64,000 bases of DNA from Lantana camara (GCA_037501455.1 CM074865.1:37864501-37928500), one strand, 5' to 3'; positions 45,807-58,515 are shown, numbered from the stretch's first letter. The notes: a model not told the origin generated them from the sequence alone. Program-made: numbers and translations.

Positions 45807-46593
45807 TTCCGGCCTGGTTCGAAGTCTGGAGCAGAGCTTTTATTACAGAAACAGGGGAAGCTCAAATGGTGCCCAAAAATGGTCAAAATTCAACCTTTAA
45901 AGATGCCACAACTTCTCAAAATGCACAAACAAGCCACATAAATCATGCTTGACATATAAACACTCAAATAACTCAAGAAAACGGAATAAAAAGGCATGAT
46001 CAATGAAATGCAAAATTCAAACAAAAATCATGATCATTCATAATTACTCAACCAACCAAGGTTTAAATGCAATAAATGTAACATATACAACCTATATAAC
46101 TCATATATGAAGCTAGGGAGCAAGCACCTCAAGCAAAGAGCAAGAAATTAACAAAAACACCAAACCCTCACTATTCACGTAGGGAAGCAAAGGCACACTA
46201 AACCCACACCAAACTCAGAAATTAAACCATGGAAACGACGAGCACGACGAGGGGATTCCGAAACATACCTAAGCTCGAGAAAAGACGAAGAAACGAGAGA
46301 GATATTGGCTTAGGAAGTTGGAATGATCACTTGGGGTTTAAGCTCCTTGCTTGGCTTTGATGGTTGAGCTGAAAATAACGTGAAAGAAGGAGAAAGGAAA
46401 TGGTTCAGCCTTTTAAGGCTGGACCGGTTGGTTCACGGGTTCGGTTCAAGGTTTCCGGTTCAAGTTGGTTCGGTTCAACAATTACAGGTTCAAATAAGGC
46501 CAACTCAAAGTAAAACGAATAAAACACATACAACATATAATTCAAGTAATTCATATAAGTTCAAATAATTCAAAATAGTCCTATACAAATAAT

Positions 46594-49500
46594 CTAAAAC
46601 GCAAATAATATTAAATCACATAATTTACCTGTACCGACTGTGAGTCGGGGTGTTACAACCTCCCCCCCTTCAGAGAACCTGGTCCCCAGGTTAACTGTCT
46701 GACCTGAGAACAACTCTGGGTACAACTGTCTCATCTTCTCCTCAGTCTCCCAAGTAGACTCTTCAGATTTCTGATCTCTCCAAAGAACTCGGACCAAGGG
46801 AATCTGTTTATTCCTCAACACTTGTAACTTCCGGTCTTGAATCTCAACCGGATGCCTTACTATCGTCAAATCCGTTTCAAGTTGTACCTCTTCAACAGGG
46901 AGAATAGTTGATTCCTCGGGATAAAATTTCCTGAGCTGCGAAACATGAAACACATTATGTATCCCGGTCAATCTCGGCGGTAGGTCCAACCTATACGCCA
47001 CTTCTCCAACTCTCTCAAGGATTTCAAAAGGTCCAAGGTATCTCGGGTTAAGTTTCCCACCTCGACCTATTCGAGAAAATCCCTTTCTCGGAGATGCTTT
47101 CAAAAACACCTTATCTCCGACTTCAAACTCAAGGGCCTTCTCCTCTTATCCGCATAGCTCTTCTGACGGTCCTGAGCTGCCTTCATTCTCTGCTGAATCA
47201 ACTTAACCTTAGCAGTGGTCTTATCCAATCTCTCTCGAGATGTTGCTCTTTCGAGCTTGTTCTCCTCAGTCCACCGCCAATCTTCCATATCCCAAAATAG
47301 AGGCGATTTACACTTCCTTCCATATAGTGCCTCGTAGGGAGCCATACCAATCGAAGTCTGAAAACTGTTGTTATAGGCAAACTCAACCAGAGCTAAATGC
47401 TTATCCCACTTTTCCTTGAAATCCAAAGCACACGCCCTCAACAAATCCTCCAAATACTTAATCAGTCTCTCTGATTGTCCATCTGTCTGAGGATGAAAAG
47501 CGGTGCTAAAGTTAAGCCTCGTACCCAACCTACTCTGAAGATCCTGCCAAAACTTAGCTGTGAACCTCGGATCACGATCTGAGACAATACTAGCAGGCGC
47601 CCCATGAAGTCTCACAATCTCATTACAATACAATTCTGCCAACTTCGGAGTCTTGTAAGACATCTTCACCTTGAGAAAATGAGCAGACTTGGTCAATCGG
47701 TCGACTATCACCCAAATTCCATCATAACCTCCTCTTGATCTTGGCAAGCCGGACACGAAGTCCATAGTCACTTGCTCCCACTTCCACTCAGGAATTGGAA
47801 GTGGTTGGAGAGTTCCTCCCGGTTTCTGGTGTTCTGCCTTCACCACTTGACACGTGAGACACCGCTTCACAAAGTTCGCGACATCTCTGTTCATGCCATT
47901 CCACCAGAAGTATTCCTTCAAATCTCGGTACATCTTCGTACCACCGGGGTGAATGGAATATCCAGAACGGTGTCCTTCCTCAAGTATTAACCTCTTGAGG
48001 TCTTCTGGGACACAAACTCTAGTCTTGAACCTGAACAAACCGGAATCATCAAACCCAAACTTCGTCTCGGGGTCTATTCTAGACCGAACCACTAATCTCT
48101 GAATCTCTGTATCCGAAGCCTGAGAATCCAACAATCTCTGTTTCAAATCCGGCTGAACTGTGATGTTAGCTAACCGAGCCACTGAAACCAAAACTGTCGA
48201 ATCCTGTCCTGAAGACCCTGCACTCAAACCTGAAACACTTGCCTTCCTGCTCAGAGCATCTGCCACGATATTAGCCTTGCCCGGATGATACTGAATCGTG
48301 CAGTTATAATCCTCTAAGAATTCCATCCAACGCCTCTGTCTATTATTAAGCTCCTTCTGAGTAAATAGATACTTGAGGCTCTTGTGATCCGTGAATATCT
48401 CGAAAGTCGTCCCATAGAGGTAATGACGCCACTTCCTTAAAGCAAACACAACCGCTGCAAGCTCAAGATCATGAGTGGGGTAGTTCTTTTCGTGTTCCTT
48501 CAACTTCCTAGAAGCATAGGCCACCACTCGGCCATTCTGCATCAATACACATCCGAGTCCTTCCTTAGAAGCATCTGCAAAAACTGAATAACCCTCGGAT
48601 CCCTCGGGTAGGGTAAGAACTGGTGCTGAAGTTAATCTTTCCTTCAAAGCTTGGAAACTTCTCTCGCACCCATCATCCCACTCATACTTCACCTCCTTCT
48701 TGGTTAACCGAGTCAACGGGCAAGCAATCTTGGAGAAGTCCTTCACAAATCTCCTATAGTAACCCGCTAACCCGAGAAAACTTCTTATCTCGGAGGCATT
48801 CTTCGGTCTTTCCCACTGAACCACGGTCTCAATCTTAGAAGGATCAACTTCAATCCCCTCACCTGAAATTATATGACCCAGAAAAGACACTCTGTCAAGC
48901 CAGAACTCGCACTTGCTAAATTTGGCATAAAGCTTGTGCTCTCTAAGTGTCTCCAAAACGATCCTGAGATGCGTAGCGTGCTCTTCTGCAGACTTAGAAT
49001 ACACCAAAATGTCGTCTATGAAAATGACCACAAACTTGTCAAGATACTGTCTAAACACTCGGTGCATCATATCCATGAACACGGCTGGAGCGTTAGTTAA
49101 CCCAAACGGCATCACTACAAATTCGAAATGTCCATAACGGGTATTGAACGCAGTCTTAGAGATATCCTTCTCCCGGATACGAAGTTGGTAATACCCTTGC
49201 CTCAAATCTAACTTAGAGTACACCTGCGACCCTTGCAAGATATCAAACAACTCTTCGATATGAGGTAAAGGATACTTATTCTTCACTGTCATCCGGTTCA
49301 ACTCGCGGTAGTCTATACACATCCTCAAAGTCCCATCCTTCTTCTTCACAAATAACACAGGAGCACCCCACGGGGACGTACTCAGACGGATGTAACCGCA
49401 AGTCAAGAGCTCATCCAGCTGAGTTTTCAACTCCTTCAACTCAGCAGGAGCCATCCGATACGGTGTCTTAGAGAAAGGCTCAGCTCCAGGATAAAGGTCG

Positions 49501-51137
49501 ACTACAAACTCGATGTCCCTATCAGGTGGCAAAGAACCCAAATTCTCAGGGAACACATCGGGAAACTCACTCACGACCTCTGTCTCCTCAAGTTTGGCCT
49601 GATCCTTCGGTTTATTCAAAAGATAGGGCACAAAACCTGTCGCACCGTCCCGAAGGAGCTTACTTGCTTCCATAAAAGACACAAACGGGCTGAACTTCAA
49701 CCTCTCACCCGTAAAGACCACTGACCCCAACGAAACCTTCTTCTCATGACAATCCAACTGAGCTCAGTATCTGAAGAGAAAGTCCATACCAAGAATAACC
49801 TCATACTTCTTCAACGGTAGCACTATCAAATCTGCAGGAAAAACTCGACCCTCAAACACCACCGGACACTCCCTGAACACCCTGTCAGCTTCCAAAGATC
49901 CTCCCAAAGGAGTATTCACCACATACACATGCGCAGATAATTCATCAAAAACAGGCAAAGAAGCAACAATATCCCGGGAAATAAATGAATGCGTAGCCCC
50001 GGGATCAAACAATGCATGTAGTGATATGCCATGAATGTTGATTGTACCTTCTATCACGGCGTTTGGGTCGACATCAGCAGCTTCTTCCTCTCCTTCCAGA
50101 GCAAACACTCGAGCCTGCACAACCGGTCTCCTATTCGGGCAAGCATCAATCAAGTGATCAGAAGACCCGCACCCATAACATTTGCCCAGAAGCTTCCAAC
50201 ACCTCTCCACTGGATGTCGCCCCTGACAATGAGAACAAACGGGTGGTCCCTGAGCTAGAGCCGGTCGAACTGGAGCAACAGGAGGTGCTACGGGACCGGT
50301 AATACGGGGCTTCTTATTCCCTAAACCCTGGGGACGAAAAGCCGATGGAATAGGAGCTCGTGGAGCATAAGAAATGGGCCTCTTACCCAATCCAGAACCT
50401 GATCCCGCAACCCGAGTAGAAGAGAAAGGTGGAGGCTTCAACCGAGCCATTTGGGCCTCAACTTGTATTGCCCTCTTTGTAACTTTGGCCCAAGTACTCA
50501 CGTTGGCTGCTTGCAAAGCTTCTTGGATATCCCGGCGAAGTCCATGAAGAAACGCTCGGGCCTTATGATCATTATGGTCGGTAATGTGAGTAGCATAAGG
50601 AACTAACCTCTCAAACTCCAAAATATAACCCTCCACCGTCCGATTTCCTTGCCTCAAATTGGTGAACTCTTGGAGGCGACGTTCTTGTGCACTATGAGGG
50701 ATATATTTCTCATGGAATTCCTGCACAAACGTCTCCCAGTTGAATTCCATACCCATTCTCTCAAGCTTGGATCTCACACTCCTAAGCCAAATAGCCGCTG
50801 GCCCTTGAATAATACGCCCGGTGCAAATAGCCTTGTCCTGGGAAGTCCCTGGACATATCTCCCATATACCTTGGATCTCGGATAACCACTCTTCCGCCTT
50901 GATATCATCACCTCCATACCACTTTGGAGGGTTGTTGTTCCGGAAGTCCCTATATACGGCAGAAATCTCTTGTCCTTCACCCGGATTTGCATTACCCCTT
51001 TGATTATTTTGGAGTTGATTGAGTAGGGCTTGGACAATATTCTCCGCATTCATAGGTGGTGGCGGAGGTGCATTCTGTGGAGCCGGTTCATTCAAATCAG
51101 GGGTTTGTTCACGATAATTATGTCTTCTTGGAGGCAT
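46594..51137 (-). pseudogene. gag-pol: A2 gag-pol polyprotein with one stop and one frameshift
   Basis: Starts MPPRRHNYREQ (ATG 51137). Gag, two knuckles ([27 protein letters not shown]) and protease DPGATHSF are open down to an opal stop at 49764-49766, where an arginine codon has changed by C to T. RT (FIDD), RNase H and integrase ([20 protein letters not shown]) are open from 49763 to about 47110. There one G is missing from a GGGG run near 47130, shifting frame before the chromodomain part (46594-47109). All catalytic residues I can see are present. As in A1, the frame continues through the PPT into the LTR. Not translatable as one protein despite its youth. Confidence 0.9.
46659..46670 (-). 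other. Polypurine tract (A2)
   Basis: Displayed CCTCCCCCCCTT directly inside the 3' LTR. Confidence 0.85.
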
Positions 51138-51356
51138 CCTGAAACTCACAAATTCCAGCAATATGGATGCATGTAAATTAGTGTATGAATATGTATACAA
51201 TTAAGAGAATAATGAAGTAATCAATTAATCAATTAGTTAAGTAATCACATATCCAAATCATACATGCACATATGCACATAATCACACAATCATATTGTCC
51301 TAAGCCGTACGACCTAGACAGACCCACACGACACTAGAGCCCGGTTTTGCAACCGC

Positions 51357-51368
51357 GCTCTGATACCA
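51357..51368 (-). other. Primer binding site, initiator tRNA-Met (A2)
   Basis: TGGTATCAGAGC on the minus strand, 8 bases from the LTR. Confidence 0.9.
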
Positions 51369-51833
51369 CTTAAGGATGTAGCGCCCACACGTAGGGCCAC
51401 ATCCCCCGCACCATAATCCGAACCCGAATACGAAATGGAATGTCCGCACCCGAATCCGAATCATAGCGAACGGGAGACCAAACACACCCTCTAGGCTAGG
51501 CGGAGCTAAACTAAACAGAAACAGAGTGCGCGGAAGCGAATAAATAAAAGCAACAACCAAAAGCATCACAGATATATATATAGATACCAACTCACACCTA
51601 TCCATATAGTATTTACATATAAGTACCAACACTGTTCCTGTACAGATGCCATCCCGGCTCGAACAAAATAGTAAGTAAAACTATACAAATCATAGCTGTA
51701 CAAAGACAAAATGATAAAGTGCAGGTATGTAAATGCACCTAACGAGACCTAGACCGACAAGTGCAACAGAAGACACACTTCTCCGCCTAGCTCACGCTCC
51801 CAAAACCTGCAACTAAAAGAGTAAACGAGGAGT

Positions 51834-51887
51834 CAGTCAACTGACTGAGTGAGGGGGCTAACGCACACCCACACCCTATATATATAC
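51834..51887 (-). promoter_or_regulatory. TATA-like run and hairpin (A2 5' LTR)
   Basis: TATA run 51887-51877 and CAGTCA/TGACTG hairpin 51847-51834, followed by the same acceptor as in the 3' LTR. Confidence 0.45.
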
Positions 51888-52601
51888 AAAGCAGAGCACA
51901 AAGCAAAGGGCGAAATTATGAACCGGAATAGGTTTTATAAACTAAAACTTTCCAAAACAAATACATATACTTTAAAGCATTTCATAAACACTATCCCGAT
52001 TCATACTTCTCAAACATACATAACAAACATAATGCTCGGCGAGAACGAGCTTCCAACCTTTACTCCTCAGAACAAACAAAACAGAAATCATACACTCTCC
52101 TCTACACCAATGATGGAAGAGCCACCGGCGGCCCTAACCATCCAAACATATACAGACTCACGAGGGGTAGCGAACCCACATCGTGCCCTCCCCGGCTTTT
52201 ACGCCGAAGGCATCGAAATATCACACCTTCCCAAACTCCCAGGGGTCGCGTGTGATACATCGGATGGAGACTACGCACAGGCCGAACCTCGACGGCCCGA
52301 ACCGTCCCGAGGGTTCCTTACCCGTAGCTCCTTGGATCCATCCACACATACAAATCATATCATAACAAATGCCAAATCTTTCATGGCAATCTCGCTAACA
52401 GAATTGTAAAGCCTTTTCCAAAACATAGCTTACATAAGCTTAGTTAATATCTTTTCCCAAAACAAAGGTGTTCACAAGATCATAAAAGTATTCTAATCAA
52501 CACATACATATCTATATATATAATATATAGTCACATGCACAGTCTGAAAACATCACATAAGGCTTTAGGTCGCTTAGCTAATAAAAAGTCCTAAACCTCA
52601 C

Positions 52602-52669
52602 CTTGTGCTTGACCAAAAATGAGCAGACGTGAACAAGCTACGCCTCGGGCTCGTCAACTGGAACCTCCT
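52602..52669 (-). other. Candidate exon 2 of split LTR leader (A2 5' LTR)
   Basis: Same 68-nt segment as 45205-45272. This is the copy that would lie in the leader of an A2 transcript. Confidence 0.5.
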
Positions 52670-52932
52670 CTGAAAAGAAAACACGAAAGCCCAAGACTTA
52701 GACTCTATATGAACCAAAGATGACGCTCGGCAAAATGCATGATTCATGTTCACATATAAAATGTTACAATTAAGTCATATAAATGCATAATTATAGCACA
52801 ACATATTCATATACAATTTATTATGCAAAACAATCAAATTATAACAATTATCATGCAAAAGAAAAGCATTTAAAGTCATAAAAGTGCATAATTAAAGCAA
52901 AGAGAAGCAGTGGCAGCTTCCAGGTTTCAAAG

Positions 52933-53204
52933 AGAAAAATCCACCCCCACGGATTTTTCTAAAGGGGAAAAATCCACCCCCATGGTTTTTTCTAAAGCTA
53001 CTGCCTCAAATCCACCCCCATGGATTTTTCCCTTTGGAAAAATCCACCCCCGCGGATTTGATCCAGTAGCACGGTTCCGGCCATGGGAACGGCCGTTCCC
53101 GTTCCCAGTACAAACTGGGAACGGTCGTTCCCACTCTCGGCATGAACAGTAACTGGGCCTAGGAACGGTCGTTCCCATTTTAAAACTGGGACGGGAACGG
53201 CCGT
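52933..53204. repeat. Hairpin and palindrome cluster (A2 5' LTR)
   Basis: Same units as 45536-45806, with one inverted 4-nt spacer. Confidence 0.85.
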
Positions 53205-54054
53205 TCCGGCCTGGTTCGAAGTCTGGAGCAGAGCTTTTATTACAGAAACAGGGGAAGCTCAAATGGTGCCCAAAAATGGCCAAAATTCAACCTTTAAAGA
53301 TGCCACAACTTCTCAAAATGCACAAACAAGCCACATAAATCATGCTTGACATATAAACACTCAAATAACTCAAGAAAACGGAATAAAAAGGCATGATCAA
53401 TGAAATGCAAAATTCAAACAAAAATCATGATCATTCATAATTACTCAACCAACCAAGGTTTAAATGCAATAAATGTAACATATACAACCTATATAACTCA
53501 TATATGAAGCTAGGGAGCAAGCACCTCAAGCAAAGAGCAAGAAATTAACAAAAACACCAAACCCTCACTATTCACGTAGGGAAGCAAAGGCACACTAAAC
53601 CCACACCAAACTCAGAAATTAAACCATGGAAACGACGAGCACGACGAGGGGATTCCGAAACATACCTAAGCTCGAGAAAAGACGAAGAAACGAGAGAGAT
53701 ATTGGCTTAGGAAGTTGGAATGATCACTTGGGGTTTAAGCTCCTTGCTTGGCTTTGATGGTTGAGCTGAAAATAACGTGAAAGAAGGAGAAAGGAAATGG
53801 TTCAGCCTTTTAAGGCTGGACCGGTTGGTTCACGGGTTCGGTTCAAGGTTTCCGGTTCAAGTTGGTTCGGTTCAACAATTACAGGTTCAAATAAGGCCAA
53901 CTCAAAGTAAAACGAATAAAACACATACAACATATAATTCAAGTAATTCATATAAGTTCAAATAATTCAAAATAGTCCTATACAAATAATCTAAAACGCA
54001 AATAATATTAAATCACATAATTTACCTGTACCGACTGTGAGTCGGGGTGTTACA

Positions 54055-54059
54055 ATATC
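54055..54059. repeat. Target site duplication of A2 (right), ATATC
   Basis: Matches 43975-43979 exactly. Confidence 0.92.
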
Positions 54060-54312
54060 TGACCAAAAAGACAAAAAGGGGGAGGACCCGATGCTAAGTC
54101 GAGTTGCTCCCGTACAGCCTAAGCTCTCCAAAACATCATCTGTCAACTGTCATAATCTGCCAAAAGCGGGGATCTCTGGGGTATATATAATCCCCTCTGC
54201 ACCTGTCGGAAGTCACCCTATCTGTCATAATATGCTACATACCTGCTGAGTATATATATGCTACTGCTATCTGCCTCTATATACAAGTCCCAACGGTCCG
54301 GACTCAGCTCCT

Positions 54313-54933
54313 CTACTGCTGGCTATGACTGGCTCCATCGCTATCATCAGATACAACAACGAAATCTCCCTGTCGTGCTGGAGATGGGCTCTCCTCCTCA
54401 GATGATCCCTCTGTCTCCTGATCCTCTCCTGCATGTGTGTCCATAGGGTCCCCTGGAGCAGCTGGCTCACTGTGTACTGGTCCCTCGTACTCCAAAGCTG
54501 CCTGCTCATCGGTGAGGTAGAAAGTCTCACAAAGTCGGGCCCTAATCCGACTCTGATAACGATGGTGCATCTCCATAGCAAAATCCCTATCAGTAGTCAT
54601 ATATGCCAAGTCTGCCTCTAACTGTGCAATACGGGACGCCTGCTGGGCTCTGGCCTGGCGTTCCTCTGTCAATCGAGCCTCCATCTCTCTGGCATGCTCC
54701 CGGGCAATATCCCGATCAGTCCGGTGTTGTGCTGCCAAATCATGGTAACGAATAGCCTCCAGCCGAACCTCTCTCAATCTCAAGTTATCCTGTAGGTATT
54801 CATCCCGTTCAGTTTCCAGCTGATGAACGACCCTATTGGGGTACGAATACCCTGGGTGTCCCCTCTCCTGCGCTCGCTGCCATGTATAGTAACGGGCCCT
54901 ACCCCGGCAAACTACTGCTACTGTACGAGGGGC
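54313..54933 (-). CDS. Element E leader reading frame: coiled-coil-like protein of unknown function
   Basis: An open frame of about 206 codons between the E primer site and gag. It lacks an early ATG. It begins APRTVAVVCRG, then has a long Arg/Glu/Gln/Ala-rich stretch (HRTDRDIAREHAREMEARL, EERQARAQQASRIAQLEADL) with heptad-like Leu/Ile/Ala spacing, typical of a coiled coil, and an acidic Ser/Glu/Asp-rich tail ending DDSDGASHSQQ. I recognise no family. The upstream ATG frame at 54918-55022 overlaps it by 16 nt in another frame, so one frame change would join the two. It could be a degraded accessory frame or captured sequence. Confidence 0.5.
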   Translation of the reverse strand, partial: APRTVAVVCRGRARYYTWQRAQERGHPGYSYPNRVVHQLETERDEYLQDNLRLREVRLEAIRYHDLAAQHRTDRDIAREHAREMEARLTEERQARAQQASRIAQLEADLAYMTTDRDFAMEMHHRYQSRIRARLCETFYLTDEQAALEYEGPVHSEPAAPGDPMDTHAGEDQETEGSSEEESPSPARQGDFVVVSDDSDGASHSQQ

Positions 54934-55022
54934 TCAAGCTCCTCAAAATATGCCTCATCCTGCTCTCGCTGACTCAGGCTGTCCATAACTATAGTGAAAG
55001 CATTCAGACTCTCACTGTCCAT
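54918..55022 (-). CDS. Short ATG frame upstream of the E leader frame (34 aa)
   Basis: Starts MDSESLNAFTIVMDSLSQRE and ends EELEPLVQ before a TAG within CAGTAGCAGTAG. It is acidic and starts about 110 nt downstream of the primer site. It may be the N terminus of the frame at 54313-54933, or a short upstream frame. Low certainty. Confidence 0.35.
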   Translation of the reverse strand: MDSESLNAFTIVMDSLSQREQDEAYFEELEPLVQ

Positions 55023-55130
55023 AACTACAGAGTAAACACAGATATGAATACCAAGATGTAGAGTAAGTAAACTCAAAACATCCTCTATGCTTCGAGCTCC
55101 CAGGTTAAGTCTCTTCTTACTCAACCTGAG

Positions 55131-55142
55131 GCTCTGATACCA
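55131..55142 (-). other. Primer binding site, initiator tRNA-Met (element E)
   Basis: TGGTATCAGAGC on the minus strand, 7 bases from the LTR end at 55150. Confidence 0.9.
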
Positions 55143-55627
55143 CCTTAGCTGTAGCGCCCCAACGCCACAACCCCGCACCGTTGTATCACCCAAGTAACTG
55201 GGAAGCTTTATTACTCGAGAGATACTTCGGCGAACGGACAGAACATAACAAAGATCAGAGTAACCAGTGTTGCCAACGCAGCGGAATTTCAGAATAATTT
55301 TAAACTTTTGAAAACATGAATGCAACACAGTAGTATATGCATAACCACAGAAACAAGTAGCCATAATATTAACATAAAACATTAGTCCAATAGGAAAACA
55401 AAGGAACATAATAAAAACGGAGTCCAAGTAATTCAGGTCGTAGCCTGAACAAGTTCTCATAGTAAAACATGTAACGTAAAGGTAGAGGTAACCACGACTA
55501 TGCAGGACAAAGGAAAAGTAACTGGCAATCCTGACTTAACAAAAGACCTCCTACAGCTTCAAGATACCTCTAGGAAGCGTCGGGCTGCCTACCTGAAACC
55601 ATGAGGTCAGAAAACAGGGAAGAGGTA

Positions 55628-55645
55628 TTAGTCAAAAGGGACTAA
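55628..55645 (-). promoter_or_regulatory. TTAGTC/GACTAA hairpin (E 5' LTR)
   Basis: Same hairpin as 36561-36578, followed on the minus strand by the TTTCAG acceptor-like site. Confidence 0.4.
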
Positions 55646-56443
55646 GTGAGGTAATTTGCAGTAAGAAAGAGTAATTGGACTTGAAGGGTTTTGAAAGATT
55701 TTCTTAGCGACTTTTCCTCAAACCGGAAAGAAACTCTTTTATCTTAAAACGGGATTTTTCACAAGCACACACAAGCACACACATCAGAGGTTCTGGTTCA
55801 TATATACTTTAAAACGGGGAACAGGGTACGGGATATTTTCCAAAAGTATGAACCAGACTTTAAAACCAAAGTTTGCCCGCAAGCTAGGCCATATCCATCC
55901 TTTACTCCTTAAAACATTTACAAAGTTGGTATCGAGATCCGTTAGGACCCCGACACCCATAATCACATGCACCACCCCTTCTCCCCTTTTTATCGCGCCC
56001 AGGGAGCTACCCCGCGGTGACGTGCAAAACGGGAGGAATTTACCACCTCTCCCGACCTTCGATGTGGAGTAACTAACCTCCGATTAAACCATCATCAAGG
56101 TCATTACGGCGGCCAGTATCATAGTAGCCATTGGCGCACGCCTCCCGGTCTACTACTAACCATACCGCCAGGGCCCAACATAACACAGTTTCCAAAGCTT
56201 GCTTTCAGAATAACAAAGGTGCATAAGCACATAGAGTTCAGATGACTGAACCTTTAATCAAAGCAGTATAACAGTGAACAGAACGTATATCAGAGATCAT
56301 TGACTTTAAACTCGAAGCATTGTCCCAAACGGGAAAACGTTAACTTGAAAGATAGGAATCTTTGCACCCGAAGGCGTTAATTTTGAAATCATTTGAAAAC
56401 GAAGGAATATTCATGGTTCCAGTTGAAATAGTTTAAACCTCAC

Positions 56444-56525
56444 CTATTTATTTAGATAAGCTGATAGTTGGTAGAAGACAGGGTTCACACAGTACCCTGC
56501 GGATCCCAGAACTAGGTATTATCTC
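56444..56525 (-). other. Candidate exon 2 of split LTR leader (E 5' LTR)
   Basis: 82 nt; the same boundaries as 37053-37134. Confidence 0.35.
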
Positions 56526-56865
56526 CTGTAAGTGACAGACTACTATGAGCTTAAGGGTCTGAGTCCCACACATGATTAATGATGCATGATTGAGTGCGGT
56601 AGTCAAGTATTGAAGTGTAAGATTGAAAAGAATACGACACATTTAAACAAGGGATAATCTTTCCCGAAGAAAGAATTCGGGCAACCGATTAGTCTCACTA
56701 GAAAGCTCGTATCAAAAGCTTAGAGGTATGTTCTTAGGGTCTTAGAACAACCCCAATGTGAACTTTGAAATCTACTTTGATCCCTTGTTTTTGAGAATTT
56801 TCGAAAAAAGCTTTGACCGTTGAATTCGTCTCTTTGAAATGATCAATTAGGTTAAAAGTCAAAAT

Positions 56866-57190
56866 TCTTGGTCAAGGTTAAAGTCAAAGTCAAAGGTCAA
56901 GGGTCAAAGGTCAAAGGTCACTATTCAAGTATACGGTATATATACTGTATGTGTACTGTACTTATACTGTATGTATACGTGTATTTATATAGTATGTATA
57001 CGGTATTTATACGGGGATACCTACCGTATTTATACAATATTTATACAAGGTACATACAATATTTATACAAGAATACATGCGGTATTCATACTAGAATACA
57101 TACGGTATTTATACAAAAGTACATACGTATTTATTAGGGAAATACACATAGTATTTATACGAAAGTATACACGTATTTATACGTATTGGA
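56866..57190. repeat. GGTCAAA repeats and GTAT...ATAC palindrome array (E 5' LTR)
   Basis: Counterpart of 37475-37800 with a few base differences. Confidence 0.8.
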
Positions 57191-58515
57191 ATCAAATACG
57201 TATACGTATATTATACATGTATACCATAACATATATCAATTGGTCAAGTATAATTATATGTAACAATTAATTAAACATGTAACATTTAAAACTATAGGTT
57301 ATACTTTAATTATGTAACATTAAATAACAGGTAACATTTAATTAAATCATGAAATAAATTAAATTACTTAAGTATGATCATAAAATAATTAAAATGTAAC
57401 ATATAACATGCTAGCATAATTGTCACATAATTAATTTGTCACAAAATTAAAATACGTAACACATTTCATAATAAACTATACTATAAGAAATATAATTCAT
57501 AATTCATGAATAATTAAAGCATAAATTAAATCACATAATTCATGCACAAAATAAAACATAAATTAAATCCTAAACCTAGCATACTTAATAAATAAATTAA
57601 AACATAAAATAAAACACAAATTAAAACATAAATTAAACTAATTAAAACATAAAAAAAATAAGAAAACTAACCTTAAAAGGGGGGAGGAGTTCGGCCACTA
57701 GGGGGAGAGGAAGAGAATGGAGTGAGCACAAAATGAGACCCCAACACACTTATTTATAGTTGTTGGGAAGGACCAAAGTGCAAATAATATTTATTTTAGG
57801 GACTTAAGGTGGGGTACTTTATGAAATTTCCAAAAATAGGTTTCCTTCTTTACATAATTGTCACAGCAGGGGTATTCTGGTAATTTCACCTTTCTCCTGC
57901 GTATTTTTGAAGTTGGAAAAGTGTCCAAGAGCTAGGAAATAAAATTAGCTTCAAAACGGTTACTCACGGGTCGAAATCGGACGTACGGTTTAAAAGTTAT
58001 AAGCTTCGGAAGATTTGATTTTCTTGAATTTCGAAAATTAATTAAATTATGAAATAAATACTAGAATAAGATTTAAAGATTTGAAAGGCTTTCCAAAAAT
58101 GTAGAAAAATTCGAGGAACGTTATGGTGATGATCTCAAGGGCTAAGTCATTCTAACGAAGGAAATATTTCTTACCGACGGGAATTCTTATTTGAAAATAA
58201 ATTCTTAAATTGCTCTGGACACATAAACGAAACCTCAAAGCATTGAAAAGAGAGTTGGAAAATTCCAAGAAAGTAGGTATAGGTTCTTTGAGGTCTCTTG
58301 AATAAAACGGTATAGTGCTGGTTTGGAAATAAGTAGTGCTTATAGGGTTTAAAGGTAGTTTCCCCCCCTTTGATCACCTAATATCACATATGAGCACTCA
58401 ATTCATGTAGGGATGCATGATATGATTTATTAAAAATACGGATCAAGTTCTATAAACACCCTTACGTCGCCCTTAGTTTACCTTTATTGATCCGATCCCG
58501 AACCGGGCTGTCACA

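Larger units (their letters stand above)
43980..46657 (-). mobile_element. A2 3' LTR
   Basis: 2678 bp with the same landmarks as A1: exon 1 donor at 46269/46268, hairpin cluster 45536-45806, exon 2 45205-45272, GCTCGGCGAG box at 44638-44647, TATA run 44480-44490, hairpin 44437-44450, acceptor 44410, and stem arms 44384-44394 and 44098-44108. Confidence 0.93.
43980..54054 (-). mobile_element. Element A2, youngest family A retrotransposon
   Basis: 10,075 bp with two 2678-bp LTRs, primer site, PPT, gag-pol and a perfect ATATC duplication. By eye the LTRs differ by about four substitutions plus one AAAG/CTTT switch, so insertion was recent. Inserted in the leader of E. It is close to, but distinct from, A1 (LTR start TGTAGCGCCC versus TGTAGCACCC). 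Confidence 0.96.
51377..54054 (-). mobile_element. A2 5' LTR
   Basis: 2678 bp, nearly identical to the 3' LTR. Exon 2 candidate 52602-52669, hairpin 51834-51847, TATA run 51877-51887, cluster 52933-53204. The spacer at 53032-53035 reads CTTT, the exact reverse complement of AAAG in the partner LTR. Confidence 0.93.
36083..58515 (-). mobile_element. Element E, Ty3/gypsy retrotransposon inserted in D and split by A2
   Basis: Minus strand: 5' LTR 58515-55150, primer site, leader with extra reading frames, gag-pol 43599-39136, PPT, 3' LTR 39124-36083. A2 occupies 43980-54054 in the leader. The LTRs are 3366 and 3042 bp; the difference is mainly one 0.32-kb segment at 55806-56119 found only in the 5' LTR. 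Otherwise they differ at roughly 1% of positions by eye. Confidence 0.95.
55150..58515 (-). mobile_element. Element E 5' LTR
   Basis: 3366 bp. TATA box at 57758-57751 (minus strand), donor AAG/GTTAGT at 57672/57671, GGTCAAA and GTAT...ATAC arrays 56866-57190, exon 2 candidate 56444-56525, hairpin 55628-55645. It contains a 0.32-kb segment (55806-56119) that the 3' LTR lacks. Confidence 0.92.
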
